Positions 50,681-60,230 are shown, numbered from the stretch's first letter. The stretch is DNA of 64,000 nucleotides from CAVQBL01 sp963710715 (GCA_963710715.1 CAVQBL010000014.1:62001-126000), one strand, 5' to 3'. Program-made: numbers and translations. The notes: a model not told the origin generated them from the letters alone.

Positions 50681-52057
50681 ATGTTAAAAATTTATAATAG
50701 CTTAACCCACGAAAAAGAAACTCTTACACCCATTGAACCGCACAAAATAAAAATGTATGTTTGCGGTGTGACAGTTTATGATTATTGCCATCTAGGTCAT
50801 GCTCGTACATATACTGCGTTTGATATCATTATCCGTTATCTGCGTTGGCAAGGGTATCACGTGACTTATGTGCGTAATATTACGGATATCGATGACAAAA
50901 TTATTAAACGTGCCAATGAGAAGCAAGAGAATTTTCAAACAGTCGTTGACCGTTTTACCAAAGCAATGCATGAAGATTTTTCAGCATTAGGATTGTTGCA
51001 GCCCGAACACGAGCCACGTGCAACAGAATATATTCCACAGATTATTGCATTGATTGAAAAGTTGATAGCAAATAATTATGCCTATATCGCTGCTAATGGC
51101 GATGTTTATTATGATGTACGTCTATTTAAAAACTATGGTTGTCTTGCACACCGGGATATTGATCAATTAGAAAGTGGTGCGCGGGTGGAAATCAATGATG
51201 TGAAGAAAGATCCATTAGATTTTGTATTATGGAAATTAGCCAAACCCGGAGAACCTAAGTGGGATTCACCGTGGGGAGCAGGGCGTCCAGGTTGGCATAT
51301 TGAGTGCTCTGCCATGTCAATGGGTATGTTAGGTGAAAATTTTGATATTCATGGTGGCGGCAAAGATTTAATTTTCCCACATCATGAAAATGAAATTGCT
51401 CAGTCTGAAGCCGCCAGCCATAAAAAATTTGTTAATCTTTGGATGCACGCGGGTTATTTGCAAATTGAAAAAGAAAAAATGTCTAAATCACTTGGAAATT
51501 TTTTCACGATTCGTGACTTATTGAAAGATCACGCGCCGGAAGTGCTGCGTTATTTTTTAATTACTAGCCATTATCGTAGCCCATTGCATTACACGCCTGA
51601 AGCTTTATCGCAAGCGCGTAATGCCTTAGGGCGTTTTTACACTGCATTACGTAATTTGCCAGCGGCAGAATCTGCAAGTAATACTGAATTTGAAAAGCAG
51701 TTTATGGCAGCAATGGATGATGATTTTAATACACCCATTGCTTTTTCAGTGTTGTTTGAGTTAACGCATGAAATTCAACGGTTACGAGAAAGTGATATGA
51801 AGTCGGCAGCTACACACGGTGCATTGCTAAAAAGATTAGGTAGTGTGCTGGGTATTTTACAATCTAATCCAGAGGATTTTTTTCAAGCAGGAAAAGAAAA
51901 ATTGGATACCAATAAAATTGAAAAATTAATCGTTGCGCGTAATGTTGCGCGCGCTAATAAAAATTTTGCCGAAGCAGATAGAATTCGCAAAGAATTAACA
52001 GCCATGTCGGTTGTTTTAGAAGATGATTCAAATGGGACAACGTGGAAAGTGGTGTAA
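50681..52057 (+). CDS. cysS: Cysteinyl-tRNA synthetase
   Basis: Charges tRNA-Cys. Zinc/HIGH region CGVTVYDYCHLGHARTY, further zinc ligands at WHIECSAM and FPHHENEIAQ, and KMSKSLGNFF. 458 residues. It is 17 bases downstream of gltX, so probably co-transcribed. Confidence 0.97.
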   Translation: MLKIYNSLTHEKETLTPIEPHKIKMYVCGVTVYDYCHLGHARTYTAFDIIIRYLRWQGYHVTYVRNITDIDDKIIKRANEKQENFQTVVDRFTKAMHEDFSALGLLQPEHEPRATEYIPQIIALIEKLIANNYAYIAANGDVYYDVRLFKNYGCLAHRDIDQLESGARVEINDVKKDPLDFVLWKLAKPGEPKWDSPWGAGRPGWHIECSAMSMGMLGENFDIHGGGKDLIFPHHENEIAQSEAASHKKFVNLWMHAGYLQIEKEKMSKSLGNFFTIRDLLKDHAPEVLRYFLITSHYRSPLHYTPEALSQARNALGRFYTALRNLPAAESASNTEFEKQFMAAMDDDFNTPIAFSVLFELTHEIQRLRESDMKSAATHGALLKRLGSVLGILQSNPEDFFQAGKEKLDTNKIEKLIVARNVARANKNFAEADRIRKELTAMSVVLEDDSNGTTWKVV

Positions 52058-52065
52058 GCCGGTCA

Positions 52066-52376
52066 ACTCGTCACCATCCTGGATTGCCACGTCTCACATA
52101 AAGCTAAGGCGTGAGACTCGCAATGACGGGGCTTCGATCTAATTTCAGCGTTATAGTGTGGGCTCTGAAGTAGATCGAAGCCCCGTCATTGCGAAGAGCG
52201 CCTTTTGCGACCCCTCCCGGCATGCTCTTAGCCGGGATCTGAGCACGCTGGGGCAGGCTGCGCAATCCAGGACTGCCTATAATTTATCACCATTCTGGAT
52301 TGCCACGCCTCACATAAAGCAAACGCGTGAAGCTCGCAATGACGAGTCCTTTTCGTAAGAATCGTGAATAGTTACA
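52066..52376. repeat. Family B repeats: a right half and a larger complete copy
   Basis: 52066-52148 is a B right half followed by GCTTCGATCTAATTTCAGCG, the tip seen in nested copies. 52166-52376 runs from AGTAGATCGAAGCCCCGTCA to the extended end GTAAGAATCGTGAATAGTTAC. They fill the 336 bases between cysS and the acnA stop; I see no gene there. Confidence 0.85.
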
Positions 52377-52393
52377 AATAATAAGTTACAAAA

Positions 52394-55063
52394 TTATTTT
52401 TTTAGCATTCTGCGTAATACATACTGCAAAATCCCACCATTTAAATAGTATTCCACTTCATTTAAGGTATCGATACGGCAGAGTACCTCAATCTCGGTTT
52501 TTGAACCATCTTGACGATGAATAATAACTTTCATATTCATACGTGGTTTGATTTGTTGAGTTAAACCAAGAATATCAATGGTTTCATTTCCAGTGAGATG
52601 TAACGATTTTCGTGTCATATTTTCTTTAAATTCTAAAGGTAAAATTCCCATGCCAATTAAATTGGAACGATGAATGCGTTCAAAACTTTCAGCGATAACT
52701 GCATTAATGCCCAATAGTTTAGGTCCTTTCGCCGCCCAGTCGCGTGATGAACCCGTTCCATATTCCTTTCCAGCAATAATCACGAGTGGAGTTTGATCTT
52801 TTTGATAACGCATAGCAGCGTCGTATATGGATAATGTTTCTCCTGTAGGAATATATTGGGTAAATCCACCTTCCACACCAGGCACCATTTCATTTTTAAT
52901 GCGAATATTGGCAAAGGTACCGCGCATCATGACTTCATGATTGCCACGTCTCGCACCGAGTGAATTGAAATCTTTTACGGCGACACCTTGAGATAATAAA
53001 TATTTTCCTGCAGGACTATCAGCTTTAATTGAACCGGCGGGAGAAATATGATCTGTAGTGATACTATCGCCTAACAAAGCTAGAATGCGCGCATTTTTTA
53101 TATCATTTGGTTTTTTAGGTGTTGCTTCCATGTTATCGAAAAACGGTGGATGCTGAATATAAGTTGAATCCTGTTGCCAGTGATAGGTCTGGCTGTCAGG
53201 AATTTTCATTATTTGCCAATCTTTTGTGCCAGTAAATACATCGGCATATTGTTCGCGAAACATTTTATTACTTATTTTTGCGACGGCATCAGCAACTTCT
53301 TTATTGGTTGGCCAAATATCTTTGAGATAAACTGGCTTGCCATGATGATCGTGGCCAATAGCATCTTTTGTTAAATCAATTTGTGTTGTGCCAGCGAGTG
53401 CAAATGCAACCACGAGAGGAGGGGATGCAAGCCAGTTGGCTTTAACTTGTGGATGCACGCGTCCTTCGAAATTACGGTTGCCGGATAATACAGCAGAAAC
53501 AATTAAATCATTTTGTGTAATCGCATTCGCAACGGAATCCGGTAGTGGTCCTGAATTTCCAATACACGTTGTGCAACCATATCCGACTAGATTAAATCCC
53601 AGTTGATCTAAATAAGTTTGCAAATTAGCTTCCGCTAAATAACGCGTAACAACTTGCGATCCGGGCGCTAATGATGTTTTTACCCACGACTTGCTTTTTA
53701 AGCCTTTTTCAACCGCTTTTTTAGCGACGAGACCTGCAGCCATTAATACATTGGGATTAGAAGTGTTAGTGCAACTGGTGATTGCTGCAATGACAACATC
53801 ACCGTGCTTTAAATTATCATTTCTGAAATTATTATTTTTTACTTCTGGCTTGTGATTTGTTTCTGTCAGTAATTTTTCAAATGCAGGCGTTAATTGTGAA
53901 AGAGAAACACGATCCTGTGGGCGTTTGGGTCCTGCTAAGCTTGGTTCGATAGTGGCTAAATTAACTTCCAGTGTTTCAGTGAAAATCGGATCAAGAGAAT
54001 TTTTATCGTGCCACATATTTTGCGCTTTTGCGTAAGCTTCTACAAGCGCAATGGTTTGTTGATCACGGCCTGTTAAGTGTAAATAATCTAATGTTGCTTG
54101 ATCAATAGGGAAGAAACCACAGGTTGCTCCGTATTCAGGAGCCATATTCGCAATGGTGGCGCGATCCGCTAAAGGTAAATCCTGTAAACCAGGACCAAAA
54201 AATTCGACGAATTTTCCAACCACACCTTTTTTGCGGAGTAGTTGTGTGATAGTGAGAACTAAATCGGTTGCTGTCACACCTTCAGATAATTTACCAATTA
54301 ATTTTACTCCTACGACTTCGGGGATAAGCATAGAAATGGGTTGGCCTAGCATAGCAGCTTCTGCTTCTATTCCTCCTACGCCCCAACCTAATACTCCCAA
54401 ACCATTTATCATGGTTGTATGACTGTCAGTTCCAACGAGAGTATCCGGATAAGCTATATTTTTACCGTTTATTTCTTGAGTCCAAATGGTTTTAGCTAAA
54501 AATTCTAAATTAACTTGATGACAAATTCCTGTATCCGGTGGCACAACACGAAAGTTTTCAAACGCTTTTTGACCCCAGCGCAAAAATTCGTAACGTTCTC
54601 TGTTGCGCTCCATTTCTAATTTGTCATTAATTGCTAATGCATCTTTTGTGCCAAATGCATCGACTTGTACGGAGTGATCGATAACAAGATCAACAGGTGA
54701 AAGTGGATTAATACATTCTGGATCACCGCCCATGCTTTTAATAGCATTGCGCATAGCGGCAAGGTCAACGACAGCAGGAACACCCGTAAAATCTTGCATG
54801 AGCACACGGGCTGGACGGTATGCAATTTCGCGATCGGATTTTTTATCTTTTAACCATGCAGCGAGTGCTTTGATGTCTTCGAATGTGACACTTTGCCCAT
54901 CTTCGTGACGTAGCAGGTTTTCTAAGAGGATTTTCATTGAGCTAGGCAATTGAGCCAAGCCAGATAAACCCGCTTTTTCAGCAGCGGGTAAGCTGAAATA
55001 ATCATAGTTTATGCCGTTAACAGTCAGTGTGCGGCGAGTTTTTAAAGTATCCAAGGATGCCAT
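52394..55063 (-). CDS. acnA: Aconitate hydratase A
   Basis: Isomerises citrate to isocitrate in the TCA cycle. The 889-residue protein is AcnA-type. Fe-S ligand Cys lie in ITSCTNTSNPNV and YGCTTCIGNSGPL. DTLVGTDSHTTMINGLGVLG and the swivel-domain GKEYGTGSSRDWAAKGP are intact. GAGGAG precedes ATG 55063. The gene is divergent from hemF, with an 88-base shared upstream region. Confidence 0.97.
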   Translation of the reverse strand: MASLDTLKTRRTLTVNGINYDYFSLPAAEKAGLSGLAQLPSSMKILLENLLRHEDGQSVTFEDIKALAAWLKDKKSDREIAYRPARVLMQDFTGVPAVVDLAAMRNAIKSMGGDPECINPLSPVDLVIDHSVQVDAFGTKDALAINDKLEMERNRERYEFLRWGQKAFENFRVVPPDTGICHQVNLEFLAKTIWTQEINGKNIAYPDTLVGTDSHTTMINGLGVLGWGVGGIEAEAAMLGQPISMLIPEVVGVKLIGKLSEGVTATDLVLTITQLLRKKGVVGKFVEFFGPGLQDLPLADRATIANMAPEYGATCGFFPIDQATLDYLHLTGRDQQTIALVEAYAKAQNMWHDKNSLDPIFTETLEVNLATIEPSLAGPKRPQDRVSLSQLTPAFEKLLTETNHKPEVKNNNFRNDNLKHGDVVIAAITSCTNTSNPNVLMAAGLVAKKAVEKGLKSKSWVKTSLAPGSQVVTRYLAEANLQTYLDQLGFNLVGYGCTTCIGNSGPLPDSVANAITQNDLIVSAVLSGNRNFEGRVHPQVKANWLASPPLVVAFALAGTTQIDLTKDAIGHDHHGKPVYLKDIWPTNKEVADAVAKISNKMFREQYADVFTGTKDWQIMKIPDSQTYHWQQDSTYIQHPPFFDNMEATPKKPNDIKNARILALLGDSITTDHISPAGSIKADSPAGKYLLSQGVAVKDFNSLGARRGNHEVMMRGTFANIRIKNEMVPGVEGGFTQYIPTGETLSIYDAAMRYQKDQTPLVIIAGKEYGTGSSRDWAAKGPKLLGINAVIAESFERIHRSNLIGMGILPLEFKENMTRKSLHLTGNETIDILGLTQQIKPRMNMKVIIHRQDGSKTEIEVLCRIDTLNEVEYYLNGGILQYVLRRMLKK

Positions 55064-55151
55064 GATATAAAGTCTCCTCTCTGTAATTTATGCGCATTAT
55101 ATCGTATTTTGTGTTAAAATTCGTTATCTTTCTGAGTAGCTATTGAAACGA

Positions 55152-56069
55152 ATGAAAATGAATATCGCTTCTGCTTTGCTCGACGTCAAAAATTATTTAC
55201 TTAAGCTGCAAAATCGCATCTGTCACTTTTTGGAAAATGAAGATGGCCAAGCAAAGTTTATAGAAGATAAATGGGAGCATCATTCTGGTGGTGGTGGCAC
55301 AACTCGACTTTTGGCGGAAGGTAATGTTATTGAAAAAGCGGGAGTGAATTTTTCTCACGTGCAGGGGAAAAATTTACCACCGGCAGCGACAGCTAAAAGA
55401 CCTCATTTAGTCGATGCACACTTTCAAGCGCTAGGTGTTTCAGTTGTTGTACATCCATGCAATCCTTATGTCCCAACATCACACGCGAATGTGAGATTTA
55501 TTTTAGTTGAAAAAGAGAATGCAGATCCCGTTTGGTGGTTCGGTGGCGGTTTTGATTTAACACCTTATTATGGATTTGTAGAAGACTGCAAACATTGGCA
55601 TCAAACTGCTAAAAAAGCGTGTGATCCATTTGGTGGGGATGTTTATTCGCGTTATAAAAAATGGTGTGACGAATATTTTTATTTAAAACACCGTAAAGAG
55701 CCAAGAGGTATTGGTGGATTATTTTTTGATGATCTCAACGAATGGGGATTTGAAGATTGTTTTGCATTTATGCGTAATGTAGGTGATGGCTATATTCAAG
55801 CTTATCAACCTATTGTTAACCGAAGAAAACAACACGCGTTTAGCGAGCAAGAGCGAAATTTTCAGTGTTATCGACGCGGTCGTTATGTAGAATTTAATCT
55901 ATTATATGATCGTGGTACATTGTTCGGTTTACAGTCGGGAGGAAGAATGGAATCTATTTTAATGTCATTGCCACCAACGGTGACATGGAAATATAACTGG
56001 CAGCCTGAGTTAGGGAGTTTGGAGGAAAAGTTGTATCAGGAATTTTTGGTGGTGAGGGAGTGGGTTTGA
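55152..56069 (+). CDS. hemF: Coproporphyrinogen III oxidase, oxygen-dependent
   Basis: Oxidatively decarboxylates coproporphyrinogen III to protoporphyrinogen IX. The protein shows FGGGFDLTPYYG, RGIGGLFFDDLNEWGF, and GRYVEFNLLYDRGTLFGLQSG. No strong ribosome-binding site is seen; ATG 55152 is the likely start, with an in-frame TTG at 55143 as an alternative. The stop is followed within four bases by a C-family repeat arm. Haem synthesis here requires oxygen unless another enzyme exists elsewhere. Confidence 0.95.
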   Translation: MKMNIASALLDVKNYLLKLQNRICHFLENEDGQAKFIEDKWEHHSGGGGTTRLLAEGNVIEKAGVNFSHVQGKNLPPAATAKRPHLVDAHFQALGVSVVVHPCNPYVPTSHANVRFILVEKENADPVWWFGGGFDLTPYYGFVEDCKHWHQTAKKACDPFGGDVYSRYKKWCDEYFYLKHRKEPRGIGGLFFDDLNEWGFEDCFAFMRNVGDGYIQAYQPIVNRRKQHAFSEQERNFQCYRRGRYVEFNLLYDRGTLFGLQSGGRMESILMSLPPTVTWKYNWQPELGSLEEKLYQEFLVVREWV

Positions 56070-56072
56070 GTA

Positions 56073-56446
56073 ATGTGGGCAAAGACCGTGCTTTTCGGTC
56101 GTGCCCACCATCGGCTGAACTGCTGGTGGGCAGAGCACGACCATATCATTCCCCACATCTCCTTCTGCCACACGTGCGAGCGCTGAAGTTAGATCGAAGC
56201 CCCGTCATTGCGAGCCCGCGCGCGCTTTTTGCGCGGGCGTGGCAATCCAGGGAGCACAAAAATGTTCCCCTGGATTGCTTCGCATGAAAAGCACATGCTC
56301 GCAATGACGGGGCTTCGATCTAACTTCAGCGCCCACCGCACGTGTGGCATATAGTCAGAGGAGAAATTTTGAGATGTGGGTAAATGATATGGGCACGACC
56401 TGATCCCGTATAAAAGCATTACGGGACAGTCTTTGCCCACCCTACA
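56073..56446. repeat. Triple-nested palindromic repeats: B inside A inside C
   Basis: Outer C arms: GTGGGCAAAGACCGTGCTTT at 56077 and GTCTTTGCCCACCCTAC ending at 56446. Inside them, A arms run from about 56137 (CGACCATATCATTCC) to 56406. Inside A, a complete B palindrome occupies 56183-56329. The outer tips abut the stop codons of the convergent genes hemF and the MFS gene (56449). No gene lies in this 379-base stretch. Confidence 0.88.
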
Positions 56447-56448
56447 GA

Positions 56449-57831
56449 TTAGATAGATTCCATTTCAGGCTTCAACGACAGCGGTTTTGCTTTTTGCTGT
56501 GTTTCCAATTCACGTGACTGGCAGTAAGTTTCTTTTAAAAATAGCGTTAAAACGATAGATATCACTAAGCTGATAGGAATAATGCTAAGTGCATAGGTAT
56601 AGTCACCCGCTGAATAAACTGGAACCCCGTTTTGCATCACAATTTCAACGGTTGCATGCTTATCAAGCAGTTTACCTACTACGGGGTGGAAAATGACGCC
56701 ACCTAGCATAATGAGTGTATTAGTTACAGCAATAGCGATTCCTGAAATTTGTAATGGACTATTTTCTTTTCCTAAGGCAAAACACAGTGGGTGTGCGCCG
56801 CAGAAAATACCGATTAAGAAAAAGAGTACGCACAAAGTATTGAATGAAAGACCTGGAACATAGAAGATAGCGCAAAGAAAGGTTGTTGCCATAATTGAAG
56901 ATACTAATAAAGGTAAGCGACGACGTTTAATAATATCGGATATCGCACCAATAGTGGGTCCTGCAACAATCCAGCCAATAAATGCAAAGCTAATTGTAGA
57001 CGCAGCTTGTTCCGGTGTCATTTGGTAAACAGTCTTGAGGTAGGGGATTCCCCATGCATCTAAGAATACAGACGCTGGTAAATAGAATAAGCAGCCAATG
57101 ATACCAATGATCCACATTTGCGGATTAGTAATGACCACAAGTACTGCATTAAATAATTCTTGTAATTTCATGGGTTGTTGATTGTATACCGCATTGTGAT
57201 GTTTTAGTTGAATTTTAGGCTTGTTCTGCATGAAAAATAAAATAATTAAACTTAAACCTAAGCCAACGTAGAGTGCTGTTTGTAAGGCGCTTTGATAACC
57301 AACAGCTTGCACAAATGCAGTGAGATATTTTGCAGAAAAAATGGCAGATGACATTCCAAATGCAGTGGTCAAACCCGCTACAGCTGCAAAGCGGTTGGAT
57401 GGCAACCAGATTGAAGCAAGCTTTAAGACGCCAATATAGGCAAATGCTGTGCCAAGTCCTATCAGAAAGCGTCCTACGCATGCGATGAAGAAAGTATCTG
57501 CTGCAATGAATACACCTACGCCTAATACTGTCGTTAAACAGGCAGAAAATAATACAAGCCGCGCGCCAAAACGGTCATATATCATGCCAACAGGTATTTG
57601 CATGAAGGTATAAATCCAATAATAACAAGAAGCTAGAATCCCAAACTCATAGGCATTGATATGAAAGGCTTGCATTAAATCATGTTGCATCACACCAGGT
57701 GAAACGCGAAGGAAATAGTTATAACAGTAAAACAACATGCCTATACTACAAATGATCCAAGGGTGAAATAACTGGCTAAATATGCTGGTACCATTACGAT
57801 TATTAACTGTTATCATGTTATTTTTTTCCAT
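56449..57831 (-). CDS. MFS transporter
   Basis: A 460-residue inner-membrane carrier with about 12 transmembrane segments. It has the MFS loop signature YDRFGARLVLF after helix 2 (GxxYDRFG/R type). Substrate cannot be deduced; similar carriers in Legionellales include amino-acid and organic-anion transporters. The start is either ATG 57831 or ATG 57816. It converges on hemF. Confidence 0.85.
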   Translation of the reverse strand: MEKNNMITVNNRNGTSIFSQLFHPWIICSIGMLFYCYNYFLRVSPGVMQHDLMQAFHINAYEFGILASCYYWIYTFMQIPVGMIYDRFGARLVLFSACLTTVLGVGVFIAADTFFIACVGRFLIGLGTAFAYIGVLKLASIWLPSNRFAAVAGLTTAFGMSSAIFSAKYLTAFVQAVGYQSALQTALYVGLGLSLIILFFMQNKPKIQLKHHNAVYNQQPMKLQELFNAVLVVITNPQMWIIGIIGCLFYLPASVFLDAWGIPYLKTVYQMTPEQAASTISFAFIGWIVAGPTIGAISDIIKRRRLPLLVSSIMATTFLCAIFYVPGLSFNTLCVLFFLIGIFCGAHPLCFALGKENSPLQISGIAIAVTNTLIMLGGVIFHPVVGKLLDKHATVEIVMQNGVPVYSAGDYTYALSIIPISLVISIVLTLFLKETYCQSRELETQQKAKPLSLKPEMESI

Positions 57832-57935
57832 ATTTTTAAATGAGGCTAAAATTTATATCAGAACTCAGTTAGAAATGCAATTATAAGGGGTGGGTTCAAA
57901 AATTTATGGCAATTAATAGACTTTAGTATTAAATT

Positions 57936-57992
57936 ATCCTAGATTCAATGTGGATGCTTCTCGCAGTAGGGGTTAACTGCCGAATCTAGGAT
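57936..57992 (+). promoter_or_regulatory. Possible structured leader upstream of the small secreted protein
   Basis: An 11-bp stem (ATCCTAGATTC at 57936-57946 with GAATCTAGGAT at 57982-57992) encloses a second stem GCAGT/ACTGC (57963-57967 with 57976-57980) with loop AGGGGTTA. It ends 43 bases before the start codon. There is no T-run, so it is not a simple terminator. Confidence 0.4.
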
Positions 57993-58035
57993 TATAGGTC
58001 GACCAATAATTAAAGTTTTTCTCAAGGAGAATAGT

Positions 58036-58293
58036 ATGAAAGTCAAAGCATTAGCCATAGTGGCTTTTTCTGGGTTATTTGCTGCAACCCTCGCTTTTGC
58101 GTCACCTGCAACAACAGACTCCGCAGACATGATGCCCGCGGATGATAATAGCATGATGCAAGGACCCTCAAACAGCAGTGGAAATGTCGGTGGCATGTCA
58201 AATAACACTATGCAGAATAACGATGGTTCACAACCCGCTGATACTGGCAACGATGATATGAGTGCGGATACAGCGACTGGGGATGATTATTAA
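58036..58293 (+). CDS. Small secreted acidic Met/Asn/Asp-rich protein
   Basis: 85 residues; no family recognised. A clear signal peptide (about 22 residues, ending LAFA) is followed by a low-complexity mature part rich in Asp, Met, Asn, Ser and Gly (DDNSMMQGPS, GGMSNNTMQNND) and lacking Cys. It has a strong AAGGAG site before ATG 58036. Met/Asp-rich mature sequences can bind metals or be disordered; no function is claimed. A possible structured leader lies upstream, and repeats of families C and D follow the stop. Confidence 0.7.
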   Translation: MKVKALAIVAFSGLFAATLAFASPATTDSADMMPADDNSMMQGPSNSSGNVGGMSNNTMQNNDGSQPADTGNDDMSADTATGDDY

Positions 58294-58296
58294 TAA

Positions 58297-58388
58297 TGAA
58301 AAGGTGGGCACGCTTCGCTTTGTCCACCCTACAAGTTAAAAAAGTCATTTTTCCCTCTCCTTCACGCCTTTTGTGGAGGAGAGGGTGG
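58297..58388. repeat. Family C and family D palindromes downstream of the secreted protein
   Basis: 58297-58333: AAAAGGTGGGCACGCTTCGC then CTTTGTCCACCCTAC (family C, as at 37102). 58350-58388: TTCCCTCTCCTTCACGCC, short loop, then GGAGGAGAGGGTGG (family D, as at 48382). Both separate the secreted gene from the convergent ychJ. Confidence 0.78.
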
Positions 58389-58403
58389 CTCAGCATCATG
58401 CTT

Positions 58404-58796
58404 TTAAGATGCTGATGTTTTTCCATTGATGTAATACCATTGGTCCATTTCAAGGTGAAATTCACTGAGTTCATGTAATGTGCACCTTTTGTTATCCTCT
58501 TTATAGTGAGCACAAAACTCGACAAACCCAATAGAATCGTTTTCCATTCTGGATTGAATCACTTCTAGGCCTAACCAAGTGACTTGCCGTGCCCATGCTA
58601 AAGCTGCATCTGGATCAAAACCATTGGAAGCGGGAGGTTTCATTGTTTTAGCAATGTATTCAATATTAGCTTGTGTATAAGCAGTATAACGAGAACGCAT
58701 GAGTTGTTCGGGTGTTCTGGGAAGCTGTTTATTATCAATAAACAGGCCACAGCAATCAGAATAATTTTGGCCAGAGTTGCAAGGACAATTGTTCAT
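58404..58796 (-). CDS. ychJ: YchJ family protein with SEC-C zinc motif
   Basis: A small cytosolic protein of unknown role (UPF0225). It starts MNNCPCNSGQNYSDCC, the SEC-C zinc-binding motif, and has the family block MRSRYTAYTQANIEYIAKTM with FVEFCAHYK. I chose ATG 58796, which puts the Cys cluster at the N-terminus as in the family; upstream in-frame codons to 58895 would add 33 residues with no counterpart. Confidence 0.9.
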   Translation of the reverse strand: MNNCPCNSGQNYSDCCGLFIDNKQLPRTPEQLMRSRYTAYTQANIEYIAKTMKPPASNGFDPDAALAWARQVTWLGLEVIQSRMENDSIGFVEFCAHYKEDNKRCTLHELSEFHLEMDQWYYINGKTSAS

Positions 58797-58856
58797 AAGG
58801 ATTCCGTTGGGGTTTGTGGATGGTGCAAGCATTAGTATATTATAAGCTACTGAATG

Positions 58857-58894
58857 TAGAGTGGGCAAAAACCGTTTTTTGGTCGTGCCCACCA
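58857..58894. repeat. Family C palindrome upstream of zapE
   Basis: TAGAGTGGGCAAAAACCGTT followed by TTTTGGTCGTGCCCACC. It lies 19 bases before the zapE ATG and would be part of its leader. Confidence 0.78.
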
Positions 58895-58912
58895 TTTCTT
58901 AGGTAATAGTAA

Positions 58913-59992
58913 ATGTTAATCACTCCATTGGATTATTATCACGAACAAATAAAAACCGGCCGCATCTTTGAAGACCCACAACAACTAAATGCAATGAATT
59001 GCTTGCAGCGTATTTTTCAAGATTTACTTGAAGAAAATAGAAAGCGTTCCAGTTTAGTGTCATTTCTTCATAGCCCTCAGTTAATTAAAGGAGCTTATCT
59101 TTGGGGGGGTGTTGGCATTGGTAAAACATTCATGATGGATTGTTTTTATCATTGTTTGCCATTCAAACAAAAGATGCGCATGCATTTTTATCAATTTATG
59201 CGCAATGTTCATAACGCCTTGGCAACCCATCAAGGCGAAGCAGATCCCTTAAAAGTGATTGCTAAAGAATTATCACAACAAACTATGGTGCTGTGCTTTG
59301 ATGAATTTTTTGTGTCGGATATAACCGATGCCATGTTGCTGGGCCGATTATTTAAAGCTTTATTTGCGCGCCATGTTTGCTTAGTTGCGACCTCGAATGT
59401 AGCACCAGATAATTTATATAAAAATGGTTTGCAACGTTCACAATTTTTACCTGCAATTGCTTTGTTGAAGGAACAAACCGAAGTTGTTCATATTCCTACA
59501 GTCATAGATTATCGCTTACGCCATTTGAAAGAAGCTGGCGTATTTTACACTCCATTAAATGCTGACTCCCGACAAAAAATGGAAAAAAGTTTTATGGCGC
59601 TCACGAAAGGTGAGTATGTTGATTCAGAAGCAATCAATATTCAGGGTCGGCTTATACAAGTTAAAAAAAAATCCTTATCCGTCGTTTGGTTTGATTTTAA
59701 CGATATTTGCAGTGTGCCGCGTAGCCAAACAGATTATTTAGCCATCGCAGAAAAGTTTCGTACCGTGTTTATTAGTGATATTCCAGCTATTTCATCGGAT
59801 GCGAGAGACACAATTTGTTTATTCATTAGCTTAATCGATGTTTTTTATGATGCGCGCGTGCGTTTGGTATTTTCTGCTGCTGAGCCAGTAGAACAAATTT
59901 ACAGTCGCGGCTATATGATTTCAGAATATACACGCATAAATTCGCGTTTATTGGAAATGCAGTCGGAAAATTATTTTGGTGGGAGTGAGTAA
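58913..59992 (+). CDS. zapE: Cell division protein ZapE (AFG1-like ATPase)
   Basis: A P-loop ATPase that modulates FtsZ rings. Walker A is GGVGIGKTFMMDCFY; Walker B is LCFDEFFVSDITDAM; sensor-type ATSN follows. 359 residues, normal length. The TAA stop is formed by the first bases of the family B repeat end GTAACTATTCACG at 59989. Confidence 0.94.
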   Translation: MLITPLDYYHEQIKTGRIFEDPQQLNAMNCLQRIFQDLLEENRKRSSLVSFLHSPQLIKGAYLWGGVGIGKTFMMDCFYHCLPFKQKMRMHFYQFMRNVHNALATHQGEADPLKVIAKELSQQTMVLCFDEFFVSDITDAMLLGRLFKALFARHVCLVATSNVAPDNLYKNGLQRSQFLPAIALLKEQTEVVHIPTVIDYRLRHLKEAGVFYTPLNADSRQKMEKSFMALTKGEYVDSEAINIQGRLIQVKKKSLSVVWFDFNDICSVPRSQTDYLAIAEKFRTVFISDIPAISSDARDTICLFISLIDVFYDARVRLVFSAAEPVEQIYSRGYMISEYTRINSRLLEMQSENYFGGSE

Positions 59993-60172
59993 CTATTCAC
60001 GATTCTTACGAAAAGAACTCGTCATTGCGAGCCTCACGCCTTTGCTTTATGTGAGGCGTGGCAATCCAGAATGGTGATAAGTTGTAGGCAGTACTGGATT
60101 GCACAGCCTGCCCCGGCGTGCTCTTAGCTGGGGTCGCGTCGCAGGCGCTCCTCGCAATGACAGCGTGAATTA
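59989..60172. repeat. Family B palindrome with extended end, at the zapE 3' end
   Basis: GTAACTATTCACGATTCTTA, ACTCGTCATTGCGAGCC, inner loop, and CTCGCAATGACAGCGTG. It provides the zapE stop codon. It lies between zapE and a convergent gene. Confidence 0.88.
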
Positions 60173-60188
60173 CGGGAGTGAATGAAAT

Positions 60189-60214
60189 ACTGCCCTGGAG
60201 TTTTTTACTCCAGG
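60189..60214. terminator. Strong hairpin between convergent genes
   Basis: TGCCCTGGAGT, loop of Ts, ACTCCAGGGCA: an 11-bp perfect stem, 17 bases after the stop of the 690-residue gene as read on the minus strand. There is no T-run after the stem on either strand, so its use as a terminator is uncertain. Confidence 0.5.
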
Positions 60215-60230
60215 GCAAGAATATTTACGG

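Noticed and set aside
11262..56446. Regularly repeated palindromes as a possible CRISPR array
   Set aside because: Copies are scattered kilobases apart, have no spacers of constant length, and no cas genes are present.
60006..60218. Minus-strand frame between zapE and the 690-residue gene
   Set aside because: Family B repeat read as protein; similar frame at 52158-52358.
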